Shown here in pieces: positions 33,566-42,777 of a stretch of DNA of 64,000 bases. Position 1 is the stretch's first letter. Each line of letters begins with the position of its first letter. The notes under the pieces were generated by a model. That model searched no databases and was not told the origin of the DNA. It was given only the letters and a program-made list of their open reading frames with translations. The DNA lies in NCBI RefSeq assembly GCF_000185905.1, contig NC_014923.1, positions 2,875,501 to 2,939,500 of the forward strand, read 5' to 3'. The translations under genes were made by a program, and so were the position numbers. The stretch comes from Mesorhizobium ciceri biovar biserrulae WSM1271. GTDB taxonomy: Bacteria; Pseudomonadota; Alphaproteobacteria; Rhizobiales; Rhizobiaceae.

Positions 33566-33683
33566 TTTGCTGCTCTTTCTGATGGCAACGGCGCGTTTCA
33601 CAATCTCCGGTAGAAAATATCTTCCGGACCTAAATCAACCGCAAGCAACCGGCGCGCGTGCTTGGTAGTAACCAATGTTTAGG

Positions 33684-35180
33684 TTAATCGCGGGCCCGCT
33701 GCTTCCAGCGCGGTGCGATCGCCGAGCCATCGATGAACTCAAAGCCGCCAGCCTCGTTGAGCGTGTGAAGTTTACGCCCACTCCATAGCGCACCTGGATT
33801 TAAGATGGTTTCAACGACCTGCTCCATGCCGATCAAATCAAGGTGAGAAATGCGTGCGATGCCAAGCGCCGCGCCATAGCTCCTGCGGCAGTCCTGGACC
33901 GGGCGCAGCAGGTCGTTGCCGCGCCTGACCATGCGGCCGGCCGGCCGCGCCGAGGCGATATCGATCAGCACGGGATTTTTGGGGTGCGGCGTCCAGGGGC
34001 CGCGAAAATCCGGCGCCGACCACAGATGCAGCGCGTCGGAGAAGGCGCCGCCGCCGTCGCGGACGGTGGCGAACAGCCACCAGGCGCCGCCATGCTCGAC
34101 AAGCGTGGCGTCGCTGGCGACGACACCGGACAGAAGCGTCGCCTCCTTGACCCATCCGCCGGGAAAAGCTGTGGCCCGGTAGAGATCGACCGTGCCGTTG
34201 GCGCAGCTTTCCGGCACCATCCAGACCTCGCCGTCGCGCTCGAAGACGAAGGGGTAGGAGAGATGGTAGGGCAGCTCCAACACCGGTTCAGGCCTTCCGA
34301 GCGGGCCTGCCGGGCCGAAGGGAACGGCGGAGATGATGGCTTTGCCGAGCCGATGGATATAGTCCTCGACGAACAGGGTCAGCTGGCCCTGGTAGAGGAT
34401 GGGGAACGGATCGGCGTAGAAGCGGCTGCCGTCGTCCGGCAACTCTTGCCAACCCGACGCCGGATGCGCGCGCAGCTCGAACAGATCGCGGCTCCCGGTT
34501 TGCCGCCAGCCGACCTTCCAGTGCGGCGCGTTGTAGCAAAGGTGATAGATCTTCTGGATGATCCGCCGCGCCAGCGCCTTGCCGGCCCTGACCCCAAGCT
34601 TGCCCGCCGAGGGCATTGGCGGCGGGCCGCCCACCTGCGCCGGTTCGGGCAGGTCAGGCACGGACTTTGCCGCGCCTGACATGGCAGCTATGATCAGGCT
34701 TGCTGTGCGCGCCAGCATATCCTGGAAGGACGCCAGCGCGATGCCGCCATATTCGGTGCCCAGACGCCCGGCGGCGATCGCAACGCCGTTCTCCTCGATG
34801 CGGGCAAGCGGCGTGCGACCTGCGAGGATCAGGGCCAGCAAGGCCGCTTCGCCACTGGCGCCGTCATAGGTGACGCGCCAGATCCGTGTGCTTTCCAGCC
34901 TGACATCGCCGCAGAGGTCGATGACCAGGTCAGGCGAAGCGGGGGACTGCCGGTAGGGCGCGAGCGCCGAAAGCGGCACACGCTTGGCCAGTCCATCGTG
35001 GGACAGTCCGTGGATCGCCGTTTCGAGTTGAAACAGGGCCGCGGCGCTGCGCGGAATGCCACCGCCCGCCGGCCTGACATCGACGGACAGTTCGACGTCT
35101 TCGAGCGCGGCGAGGCGCTCCAGCAGCGTGACGTGAAAGGCGCGGACGCAGTCGCCGTCCAGGCGGAGGCTTATCTGCAT
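33684..35180 (-). CDS. Glucosamine inositolphosphorylceramide transferase-like / beta-propeller protein
   Basis: A 498-aa protein. The C-terminal 290 residues carry blade-like motifs of a five-bladed beta-propeller: RFYADPFPILYQGQLTLFVE, YPFVFERDGEVWMVPES and WWLFATVRDGG, ending with WSGRKLHTL. This domain is annotated in bacteria as glucosamine inositolphosphorylceramide transferase family and is common in polysaccharide clusters, where it may carry or trim sugar substituents. The first 200 residues look like a formyltransferase-like N-terminal domain. It is divergent from the Wzc-like gene. Confidence 0.78.
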   Translation of the reverse strand: MQISLRLDGDCVRAFHVTLLERLAALEDVELSVDVRPAGGGIPRSAAALFQLETAIHGLSHDGLAKRVPLSALAPYRQSPASPDLVIDLCGDVRLESTRIWRVTYDGASGEAALLALILAGRTPLARIEENGVAIAAGRLGTEYGGIALASFQDMLARTASLIIAAMSGAAKSVPDLPEPAQVGGPPPMPSAGKLGVRAGKALARRIIQKIYHLCYNAPHWKVGWRQTGSRDLFELRAHPASGWQELPDDGSRFYADPFPILYQGQLTLFVEDYIHRLGKAIISAVPFGPAGPLGRPEPVLELPYHLSYPFVFERDGEVWMVPESCANGTVDLYRATAFPGGWVKEATLLSGVVASDATLVEHGGAWWLFATVRDGGGAFSDALHLWSAPDFRGPWTPHPKNPVLIDIASARPAGRMVRRGNDLLRPVQDCRRSYGAALGIARISHLDLIGMEQVVETILNPGALWSGRKLHTLNEAGGFEFIDGSAIAPRWKQRARD

Positions 35181-35429
35181 GTTGGAGGTCCGAAAAGGCG
35201 GTGCCCGGCCTTGCCGGCCAGGCCGGTCCGGTCAAATTGTAACCCCATCTGCATTCGTCTCCGCTCGCTGCGTAGCCAACACCTCGATATGTATATTTTT
35301 AAGCAAACCGCGTGCCAAAATTCACGTCACCTCTCAACATAATTAACAATGTTTTAACAGTTGGAGGAATAGCTAGGTTAGCGCCGCAAACTGATCTTGC
35401 CGGCATATGGAGTATTGTCGGAGGCAGCC
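35181..35429. promoter_or_regulatory. Divergent promoter region of the polysaccharide cluster
   Basis: A 249-bp intergenic region whose second half is AT-rich (ATGTATATTTTTAAGCAAAC, then CATAATTAACAATGTTTTAA) against a GC-rich background. It must drive both the Wzc-like operon and the divergent beta-propeller gene. GGAGG at about 35420 precedes ATG 35430. It is a likely site of control by polysaccharide regulators, though none could be identified by site. Confidence 0.6.
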
Positions 35430-37532
35430 ATGCAATCATCCCTGCCCATGGTTCCTCAGCAACACTCCCCGGATCCGGCACGCGCGGGATCATATGCAGC
35501 CTCCACTGTCGAACTGGGCGATCTGAAGCGCATCCTGGTGCGCCGCCGGTTCTGGATCTTCGGCACCGTCGCACTGCTGACGCTGGTCGCCCTGCTCTAC
35601 GGCCTATTCACACCGGCGCTCTACAGCTCGGCGGCGGAAATCCTGATCGATCCGCAGGACCTGCAGGTGGTCACCAACGACGTCAATCCCAGCCGTATCT
35701 CACCCGATGGCGGCATCACGCAGGTCGAGAGCCAGGTCAGCGTGGTCCAGTCGACAGGCGTGCTGATGCGGGCGATCGCGGCGACAAACCTGACGCAGGA
35801 TCCGGAATTCAATGGGCAGGGCTTGCTGTCGCGCCTGCTCGGTTCGGCATCAGCCGAAGGCGACAGGTCGGTGCAGACACTCGACGCGCTGCGCCGGCGC
35901 CTGGCGGTGAAGCGGGCCGACAAGGTCCTGGTCCTCGACGTCATCGTCACCGCCAAGAGCGCCGACAAGGCCGCCCTCCTGGCCAACGCCATCGCGCAGG
36001 CCTACCTGGTCGACCAGGCGAGCGCGCGCGCGAAAATGGCCAAGGACGCTTCCGAGTCGATCACCGCGCGGCTGGACGAGCAGCGCAAGCGCGTCCAGCA
36101 AGCCGAAAACGCCGTCGAAGCCTACAAGTCCGCCAACAACATGGTGATGGCGGCAGGCAATCTGGTCAGCGACCAGGAACTGACCGAGATCAACACGCAG
36201 CTTGCGGCGGCGCAGAGCCGCACCGCGGCGCTGAAGGCGCAGGTCGATCAGATGCGCCGGCAGAGCGGCACGCCGGACGCAACTTCGGAAGCAATGCGCT
36301 CGGCGGTGATCTCGAGCCTGCGGGCGCAGGAGGCGACGTTGGTCGACCAGGTCTCGCAGCTCGGCACGGAGTTGGGGCCGCGTCATCCCTCGCTGATCGC
36401 AGCCCAGCAGCAATTGCGCGACTCGCGCCAGCTGATCGCGCGCGAACTTGGCCGCATCGCCACCGCCACCGAGACCGACTACGAACGGGCGCTGGCCAAC
36501 CAGCAGGCGCTGGAAGCCAAGGTCGCCGGCATGAAGAGCAAGTCGCTCGACACCGATCAGGCCTCGGTGCGGCTGCGCGAATTGCAGCGCGACCTCGAGG
36601 CGCTGCGTTCCGTCTACTCGAACTATCTCCAGCGCGCCCAGGAGACGCGCGAGCAGATCAATGTCGACAGCACCAATGCGCGCATCATCTCCAACGCCAT
36701 GCCCGCCTTGAAGAAGAGCTGGCCGCCTCTGCCGCTGCTGTTGCTGGGCGCGATATTCGGCGGCCTTGGGCTCGGCACCGGTCTGGCGCTGATCGCCGAA
36801 TATTCCTCGCCGACGGTGCTTTCCAGCGCCCAGATGCAGTCGGCCATCGACGCGCCGGTGCTGGGCGTGGTGCCGGCAAAGTCGGACACAGGCCGGCGCT
36901 GGTGGCCTTTCGGCGGGGCGCGCGCCGCCGCCTCCAGCCAGAAGACCGATGCCGTCGTCGGCCTTGCGCTGAGGCGCATGTTCAGTTCGGGCCAGCGTCC
37001 GGCGGACTGGCCGCTGGTGCCTTCCATCTTGGTGACATCGTCGCCGGGCGAGGGCGCGCAGCGTAGCCGGGTGGCGCGGCTGCTGGCCAATGCCGCGGCA
37101 TCCAGGGGCAGCCGTGTGCTGTTCATCGATGCCAATGCTGGCGGCGGCGGCCAGAAGGATCCGCAGCCGGGGATCCTCGATGTTCTGCGCGGCGAGTACG
37201 CGTTCGAGGCCGTTAGCCATTACGCCGCCGGCAGCAACGTTGCCGTGCTGGGCAGGGGCCGCTCAAAGGCGGTCTTCCAGGAAGCGCATGGCATCTATTT
37301 TGCGCAGCAGATGCTGGCGCGGGCCAGCCGGAGCTTCGAGCTCGTCGTCATCGACGGTGGCGCGCTGGCCGACAATCTCAATGCCTCGCCGCTGGTCGCC
37401 ATGGCCGACGAGATCGTGCTCGTCGCCACGCTGAACGCTACCCCGATGCGCGACGTCACGACGACTTCGCAGGCGGTCTCCGTGATGGGGCGCCTGCCGA
37501 CAGCCGCCTTGCTGGTCGACGAGGCCGCCTGA
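35430..37532 (+). CDS. Wzc/ExoP-like polysaccharide chain-length protein with degenerate kinase P-loop
   Basis: A 700-aa inner-membrane protein. A transmembrane segment near residue 45 is followed by a Wzz domain, a long periplasmic coiled coil (about 190-400) and a second transmembrane segment (about 430-450, WPPLPLLLLGAIFGGLGLG). The C-terminal BY-kinase-like domain begins with TSSPGEGAQRSRVARLLA near residue 535, where the Walker A Lys of GxGKS/T is missing. Walker A-prime (VLFIDANAG) and B (LVVIDGGAL) are partly kept, and no tyrosine cluster follows. It probably sets chain length without kinase activity. TTG 35397 is less likely than ATG 35430. Confidence 0.87.
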   Translation: MQSSLPMVPQQHSPDPARAGSYAASTVELGDLKRILVRRRFWIFGTVALLTLVALLYGLFTPALYSSAAEILIDPQDLQVVTNDVNPSRISPDGGITQVESQVSVVQSTGVLMRAIAATNLTQDPEFNGQGLLSRLLGSASAEGDRSVQTLDALRRRLAVKRADKVLVLDVIVTAKSADKAALLANAIAQAYLVDQASARAKMAKDASESITARLDEQRKRVQQAENAVEAYKSANNMVMAAGNLVSDQELTEINTQLAAAQSRTAALKAQVDQMRRQSGTPDATSEAMRSAVISSLRAQEATLVDQVSQLGTELGPRHPSLIAAQQQLRDSRQLIARELGRIATATETDYERALANQQALEAKVAGMKSKSLDTDQASVRLRELQRDLEALRSVYSNYLQRAQETREQINVDSTNARIISNAMPALKKSWPPLPLLLLGAIFGGLGLGTGLALIAEYSSPTVLSSAQMQSAIDAPVLGVVPAKSDTGRRWWPFGGARAAASSQKTDAVVGLALRRMFSSGQRPADWPLVPSILVTSSPGEGAQRSRVARLLANAAASRGSRVLFIDANAGGGGQKDPQPGILDVLRGEYAFEAVSHYAAGSNVAVLGRGRSKAVFQEAHGIYFAQQMLARASRSFELVVIDGGALADNLNASPLVAMADEIVLVATLNATPMRDVTTTSQAVSVMGRLPTAALLVDEAA

Positions 37533-37533
37533 T

Positions 37534-38880
37534 ATGGCGGCCAGTTGGAGCGCAAGCGCTTCGAACCATGGTGCTGCCGCACCCCGCGCCGGCACGCCCA
37601 TCTCCGGCACCTCGGTCGATGCGCTGACGCGCTTCGGACTGATCGCGGCGGTGGCGGTGCTGTTCAGCATCTCGGGGGGCATGCTGTGGCTGGTCGGCTA
37701 CAATTATGATGGCCTGTTCGGCAACCCGGCGACCAAGATCCACCCGTCCACCTATCTCATCGTCCTGCTGCTTGCCTGGCGCTCCTGCGCATCAGGCAAT
37801 CCGGTCGGCCATATCGTCCATCTCGCCGACAGGCGGCCGGCCAGCGCGCTGATGGCCGCCATATCGATCGTGCTTCTGGTTGTCGTCATCGCCAGGCAGC
37901 GGCCAGGTATGGCCGGCATGATCGATACGTTCGTGGCTGCGGCACTTCTCGTGCTGATGCTCAGCGAGGACGACGAACGGACCTTCGCCGGACTGCAGAC
38001 CGTCGTCCACGTGGTCATGACGGCGAATGCCTTGCTTGCCCTTTTCGAGTTCGCCACCAAGACGCTTATCTTCCCCTATCGCCTCGACGGCGTGGCGTTT
38101 ACCACCGATCTGCGCTCGAGCGCGCTGCAGGGGCATCCGCTTGCCAATGCCATGGTGACGTCGATCTATGTGCTTGCGCTGCTCTCCGGTGCCAGATCCC
38201 TGTCGATGCCTGTGCGGATAGGGTTGATCGGCTTGCAATGCGCGGCACTCGTCGCCTTCGGCGGCCGCACGGCGATGGTGACGACGGTGGTGCTCGGCGG
38301 CTGCTACCTGCTTTTTCAGGGCATCACCAAATTGCGCCAGGGCCGCGTCAATCTCCTGGGTGCGGCACTCGGCTTCATGCTCGCCGCCCTGCTGCCGGTC
38401 GTCATCATCGTGGCGGCATATCTGGGCTTTTTCGACGCGCTGCTGGAGCGCTTCGTGTCGGACAGCGGCAGCGCCAATGCCCGGGTCGAGATGTTCGAGC
38501 TCTTCAAGCACCTGGAATTGCGCGATCTGATCGTGGGGCCGGATGTCGACCTGATCGACAGCCTGCGCCGCATCAACGGTCTCGAACAGGGCATCGAGAA
38601 CCCGATCATCCGCACGGTCCTTTATCAGGGCGCCTTCTTCACGCTTTTGCTGACGTTCGGCTTCGTGCTGTTCCTGTTCGAGGTGGCGCGCCGCTGCCAT
38701 CCCGGCATCTGGCTGCCGATGCTGGGCTGGGTCATCCTGATCAACACTTCGGAAAGCGTCGCGTCGAAGACGACGCTGCTGACCAAGTTCGTGGTGCTGG
38801 CATTGGTGCTCTATCGGCCGGCGCGGGCAGCGTTCAGGCCGGTCAGTCCGCCGGCATGGTCAGGCCAAGCGCCGCGATGA
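37534..38880 (+). CDS. VpsF/O-antigen ligase-like polysaccharide polymerase, membrane protein
   Basis: A 448-aa protein with about ten hydrophobic segments and a large extracytoplasmic loop near residues 300-350, as in Wzy polymerases and O-antigen ligases. RSSALQGHPLANAMVTSIYV and FGGRTAMVTTVV are the conserved-looking loops (Arg and Gly residues typical of the family). It begins 2 bases after the Wzc-like gene ends, so the two are one operon. The last 38 bases overlap the convergent GH5 gene. It would polymerise repeat units carried by the flippase. Confidence 0.8.
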   Translation: MAASWSASASNHGAAAPRAGTPISGTSVDALTRFGLIAAVAVLFSISGGMLWLVGYNYDGLFGNPATKIHPSTYLIVLLLAWRSCASGNPVGHIVHLADRRPASALMAAISIVLLVVVIARQRPGMAGMIDTFVAAALLVLMLSEDDERTFAGLQTVVHVVMTANALLALFEFATKTLIFPYRLDGVAFTTDLRSSALQGHPLANAMVTSIYVLALLSGARSLSMPVRIGLIGLQCAALVAFGGRTAMVTTVVLGGCYLLFQGITKLRQGRVNLLGAALGFMLAALLPVVIIVAAYLGFFDALLERFVSDSGSANARVEMFELFKHLELRDLIVGPDVDLIDSLRRINGLEQGIENPIIRTVLYQGAFFTLLLTFGFVLFLFEVARRCHPGIWLPMLGWVILINTSESVASKTTLLTKFVVLALVLYRPARAAFRPVSPPAWSGQAPR

Positions 38881-40105
38881 TATCGGGGTCCAGCGCCCGG
38901 GTGGTGTCGTCCATCATGCCCATGCCATCGAAGAGATCCCACAGTGCCCAGGCGAAGCCGAGTTCCTCGGCGCTCCGCCTCACATCGGCGATGTAGCGCC
39001 CGCGATCCGGATTGGGCGCGGCGACATAGCGGGCGTCGGTGCGCAGCGCGCCGAACTCGCCCATGATGATGCGTTCCGGCGCAAGGCTATGGCCATCGGC
39101 CCAATCGCGGACCTGGCGAAGATATTTGTCGACAAACCAGCGGTCGGGCTGGGCGTCGAAATAGACTTTCAGCACACGCTCGGTCTCGGCATAGGCTGCT
39201 TGCTTGGCGTCTTCAGGGGTTTCGGTGTCCTGCGCCATGCGCGCCCTGACCGATGCCAGCGTCTGTTGCAGCGAGCCGGCGGATGCCGGCCACGGCACAT
39301 TGTTGAGCGACCGATAGACCGGCTCGCGCATCCAGGGCGCGCCCTGATGGCTGAACAGATAGGGCTCATAGAAGTGGAAGGTGAACAGGATCGGCTCGAA
39401 GGGCGACAGCGGGCCCGGATCGAGCGCGGTCAGTCCGCTCACCATCGAGCCGCAGCCTCCGGTGACGACCAACGGCAGGGTCGCTGCCGATGCCCTTGCC
39501 GCGGTCAGAAGCGCGAGCTGGATTTGCAACCAGACGTTCGACGCGCAGGCCTGCGCCGGTTCGTTGACCGGCTCGAGCGCCACCCTGCCGGGCTGGAACC
39601 GCGCCAGCCTGCCGGCAAGCTCGCCGACCAGCCCGCGATAGAGATCGAAAGCGGGTGCGGCGGTGCTGGAGACCATGCGGTCGGGGTTCCAGTAATGGGT
39701 GGCAGCGTTGGCCTGGATGTTGACGATGATGCCAAGATCGGCGTCGAGGGTGGCGGTGACGGCGGCGTCCAGCATGTCCAGCAACTGACTGCGCGTCTTG
39801 GCGTCGGCGGCCAGGAAAGGGCCGGGATCGACGGGCAAGCGGATGAAATCGAGCCCGGTCTCGCGCAACCGACGCAGGTCGTCTGGGGTCGGCACCGGCC
39901 GTTGCGACTGGAAGGGCGGCCAGCCGTAGTCGGTGCGGGGTGCGGGAAATTCACGCGTCAGCGAGAACCAGGGCCAGGCGTTGACGCCGCGCCGAAACCG
40001 CGTCCCGGCGGCGGCGCGAGCGATTGGTGCGACCGGGAGCGAGCCGAGAGCCGCTGCAGTGGACAGCGCGGTCCGCAGCACCCGCCGGCGCGACCAGCCT
40101 ATCAT
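38843..40105 (-). CDS. Secreted glycoside hydrolase family 5-like (cellulase) protein
   Basis: A 420-aa exported hydrolase. MIGWSRRRVLRTALSTAAAL is a Tat-type signal (RR motif, hydrophobic stretch, AxA). The (beta/alpha)8 barrel carries the GH5 catalytic pair: the acid/base Glu in VALEPVNEPA and the nucleophile Glu in RIIMGEFGAL. Such enzymes cut beta-linked glucans or mannans; within this cluster it likely trims or releases the exported polysaccharide. It overlaps the glycosyltransferase gene upstream by ATGA and converges with the polymerase gene with a 38-bp overlap. Confidence 0.85.
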   Translation of the reverse strand: MIGWSRRRVLRTALSTAAALGSLPVAPIARAAAGTRFRRGVNAWPWFSLTREFPAPRTDYGWPPFQSQRPVPTPDDLRRLRETGLDFIRLPVDPGPFLAADAKTRSQLLDMLDAAVTATLDADLGIIVNIQANAATHYWNPDRMVSSTAAPAFDLYRGLVGELAGRLARFQPGRVALEPVNEPAQACASNVWLQIQLALLTAARASAATLPLVVTGGCGSMVSGLTALDPGPLSPFEPILFTFHFYEPYLFSHQGAPWMREPVYRSLNNVPWPASAGSLQQTLASVRARMAQDTETPEDAKQAAYAETERVLKVYFDAQPDRWFVDKYLRQVRDWADGHSLAPERIIMGEFGALRTDARYVAAPNPDRGRYIADVRRSAEELGFAWALWDLFDGMGMMDDTTRALDPDIIAALGLTMPAD

Positions 40106-41271
40106 ACGGTTCCTGGCGATGCGTGATCCATCGCAGTGGTCTTGGCGGCGGTCATGCCGAGCAGATGATAGGCCTCGTTTTCATAGGCGAGCAGGACATC
40201 GTCCCAGCGAAAGGCTTCGCGGGCCCGCGCCCTCGCGGCAACGCCGCAGGCCTTGACCAGGGCATCATCATCCAGCGCCTGCTGCATCCGCTCGGCGCAA
40301 CTGTTCTTGTCGGTGAAGTAGATCGCCGCAGCCCCTGCGGTCCACCTGTTGTAGGGATTGTCATGCGCGATCACCATGTTGCCGGCCGCCAGCGCCTCGA
40401 CCAGCGACGGGTTGGTCCCGCCCACCGTGTGGCCGTGCAGATAGGCGCGGGCGTGGAAGCGCAGGGCCTTCACCGTTGCCTGGTCGTAAATGGCGCCCGG
40501 CAGCACCACCGAACCGTTCGCCGCCTTGCGGATGGCGGCATGGTAGGGGATGTCGTCGGACAGCGTTCCCAGCACCACCAGCTTCATGTCGCGCTTGGTG
40601 GAGCAAAAGGCTTCGACAATCGGCAGGATGTTGTTGTCGGGTTCGATGCGCGCGATCGAGATGAGATAACGCCCGGGCTCGAGGCCGAGCGCCCGGACCG
40701 GCGCCTCGGGCGCTGATGCCACCGGATCGGCGCCATAGGCGATGGTGGCGATGGCGCTGCGCGGCCGGCGCGTCGCCAGGTGATCGGCGATGGCGGGGTG
40801 ATCGGCGACCAGCCGGTGCGAGGCCCAAGCGCCGATCCATTCGTTGAGCCAGAACCAGGTTCGCGCCGCCATCCCCCATTTGGGGCGACGCCACTCGATG
40901 CCGTCCATGTTGGTGAAGATCTTGCGCCGCTTCAGCCTGAGCCAGGTCAGGAAGACCGCGCCATTGTAGCCGAGCACCAGGCAAACGCCCTGTCGTCTGG
41001 CAGCATCGCGGGCGCATTGCCAGTCGAATTCCAGGGTCGCGCGCGGTCCCTTGGAGGCGACCTGGATGTGAATGAGCTCGATGCCGCGCCAGGTTTCGCT
41101 GCGCACCCGCTGGTCGATCCGCTCGACCTCATCCTGGCAATAGACGCCGACCTTCCAGCCGCGCCCGACAAGAAACAGCGCCAGTTTTTCGGCAAAGGTT
41201 TCAAAGCCGCCATGGGCCGCGGGTATGCCGCGGGTCCCCAGGATTAGAATGGCGGGCTTTTCTGGTTTCAT
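40102..41271 (-). CDS. Glycosyltransferase, DUF1972/GT4 family (rhamnosyltransferase-like)
   Basis: A 389-aa GT-B enzyme. The N-terminus ILGTRGIPAAHGGFETFAEK is the DUF1972 signature, and the C-terminal donor domain has EPDNNILPIVEAF and GTNPSLVEALAAGNMVIAHD with the Glu-x7-Glu-like nucleotide-sugar site. Relatives add rhamnose or related sugars in surface polysaccharide synthesis. ATG 41271 begins the conserved domain; ATG 41298 is possible. It is translationally coupled to the GH5 gene, so a cytoplasmic transferase and an exported hydrolase are made together. Confidence 0.86.
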   Translation of the reverse strand: MKPEKPAILILGTRGIPAAHGGFETFAEKLALFLVGRGWKVGVYCQDEVERIDQRVRSETWRGIELIHIQVASKGPRATLEFDWQCARDAARRQGVCLVLGYNGAVFLTWLRLKRRKIFTNMDGIEWRRPKWGMAARTWFWLNEWIGAWASHRLVADHPAIADHLATRRPRSAIATIAYGADPVASAPEAPVRALGLEPGRYLISIARIEPDNNILPIVEAFCSTKRDMKLVVLGTLSDDIPYHAAIRKAANGSVVLPGAIYDQATVKALRFHARAYLHGHTVGGTNPSLVEALAAGNMVIAHDNPYNRWTAGAAAIYFTDKNSCAERMQQALDDDALVKACGVAARARAREAFRWDDVLLAYENEAYHLLGMTAAKTTAMDHASPGTV

Positions 41272-41607
41272 GGCCGGCGGCACTTTCACACATCTCATAT
41301 ATTAGATATTGCTTAATTTATAATGAGCAGACCGCAACTTTCGTGCCATCTTCCGATTTCGGTATCCTGGGAGGGGATCATGGCGCGGGGTTGTAAAAAA
41401 ACGGTGTTGAACCCGGTGGTTGTTTCATTCTCGGTCAACCCTTCTGTGCGTAGCTGTATCGAAACGAAGCAATGCCATGGGCGTACGGCCGGCAGTCGGA
41501 CATATCGAACCGATAGTCGGACATATCGAACCAGGCATGATTCTTGCGGACGGGGTTCTGCCACAATCGCCCAGCGCGATGGTTGTAGCACCCGGCGGGA
41601 AACAAAG
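41272..41607. promoter_or_regulatory. Intergenic control region with two direct repeats
   Basis: A 336-bp gap between divergent glycosyltransferase genes. The left third is AT-rich (ATATTAGATATTGCTTAATT), a likely promoter. Two exact 18-bp direct repeats, AGTCGGACATATCGAACC, lie at 41494-41511 and 41515-41532, start to start 21 bp, two helical turns. That spacing is what a regulator bound twice on one DNA face would need. No other gene is supported here. Confidence 0.6.
41494..41532 (+). repeat. Two 18-bp direct repeats, 21-bp period
   Basis: AGTCGGACATATCGAACC occurs twice with three bases between copies, about 75-95 bases before the start of the GT4 gene at 41608. Within each unit GGACATATCG is partly palindromic. 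This may be a tandem operator or a small duplication. Confidence 0.8.
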
Positions 41608-42777
41608 ATGCGGATTGCCTGCGTTCATCAGGGTTATGAACTCTATGGTTCTGACCGCAGCTTCGCGGAGAGCGTGGCTGCGCTGCGCGCCGCGTTTCCG
41701 TCGGCCGACATCGAGGTGGTCTTGCCGCGCAGCGGGCCGATCGTCCAGATCCTGGAAGCGCATGCCAGCCGGATCGTCTTCGAACCGCTCTGGGTGCTGA
41801 GGCGTCAGGCCATTGCGCGCCTTGCGACAGTCGAGATGGCGCGATTGCCGGTTGCCGTGTTCAGGGCGTGGCGGCGCCTCAAGGCCTGCGACCTCGTCTA
41901 TGTCAACACCTCGATCGTTGCCGACTATGCGCTGGCCGCGCGCTTGCTGCCTTACAAGGCCGTCCTGCACATCCACGAAATCCCCGAAGGCGCCATGCGC
42001 AGGGTACTTGTCGGCCTGATGCGCTGGAGCCATGCGGATCTGATCTTCAATTCGCGCGCGACACGCGCCGCGTTTGGCGATCCCAAGGCGGCGCGCGCAT
42101 ATGTCGTCTACAACGGCGTTGCCGGGCCGGCGGCGGTCGAACCAATGACGTATGACGGCAAGCGCCCATTGCGGGTGCTGCTGCTCGGCCGCATCAACCG
42201 GATCAAGGGGCAGGAGGTCCTGCTGGAGGCGATCGCCTCGATGCCGGCAGAACTCCAGGCGAGGGTCGAGGTCAGGCTGGTCGGCGGCGCCTTCGAGAGC
42301 ACCGAGCGCGAGCGTGCGCTTGCCGAACTGGTCGAAACCATGGGGCTTGCCGGGCGCGTCGGAGTCCTGCCTTTCATTCCCGATCCCTCGGAGCATTATC
42401 GCTGGGCCGACATCGTCACCGTGCCGTCGCGGCGTCCGGAATCGCTGGGCCGCGTCGCCATCGAGGCGATGGCTTATGGCCGGCCGCCGCTTGTGTCGGC
42501 GATCGGCGGGCTGGTGGAAGTGGTCAGCGACGGGCAGACCGGCTGGCATGTTCCGCCCGGCGACGCAGTAGCTCTTGGCGCGAAATTGCAGGAGATCATC
42601 CTCGCCCCTGAGGCCTGGCGCGGGTTTGTCGCTGCCGGGCGCGCGCGCTACGAGGCGATCTTCAGCGAGCCGGTCGCGGCCGCGGCGATCACCGCGATCG
42701 CCGCCGAAAAGCTGAAGACGACCATCGCGCGGCCGGGCAGGGCGCCCGCTGCCCGCGCAGCGGAGACACGGCCGTGA
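41608..42777 (+). CDS. Glycosyltransferase family 4
   Basis: A 389-aa GT-B transferase. The N-terminal acceptor domain starts MRIACVHQGYELYGSDRSFA, and the donor domain has VLLLGRINRIKGQEVLLEAI and PESLGRVAIEAMAYGRPPLV, whose Glu-x7-Glu binds the nucleotide sugar. GGGAAAC lies before the ATG; frames reaching back to 41323 run through the intergenic repeats. It overlaps the flippase gene by ATGA and starts the operon 41608-46555 of glycosyltransferase, flippase and two acyltransferases. Confidence 0.9.
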   Translation: MRIACVHQGYELYGSDRSFAESVAALRAAFPSADIEVVLPRSGPIVQILEAHASRIVFEPLWVLRRQAIARLATVEMARLPVAVFRAWRRLKACDLVYVNTSIVADYALAARLLPYKAVLHIHEIPEGAMRRVLVGLMRWSHADLIFNSRATRAAFGDPKAARAYVVYNGVAGPAAVEPMTYDGKRPLRVLLLGRINRIKGQEVLLEAIASMPAELQARVEVRLVGGAFESTERERALAELVETMGLAGRVGVLPFIPDPSEHYRWADIVTVPSRRPESLGRVAIEAMAYGRPPLVSAIGGLVEVVSDGQTGWHVPPGDAVALGAKLQEIILAPEAWRGFVAAGRARYEAIFSEPVAAAAITAIAAEKLKTTIARPGRAPAARAAETRP

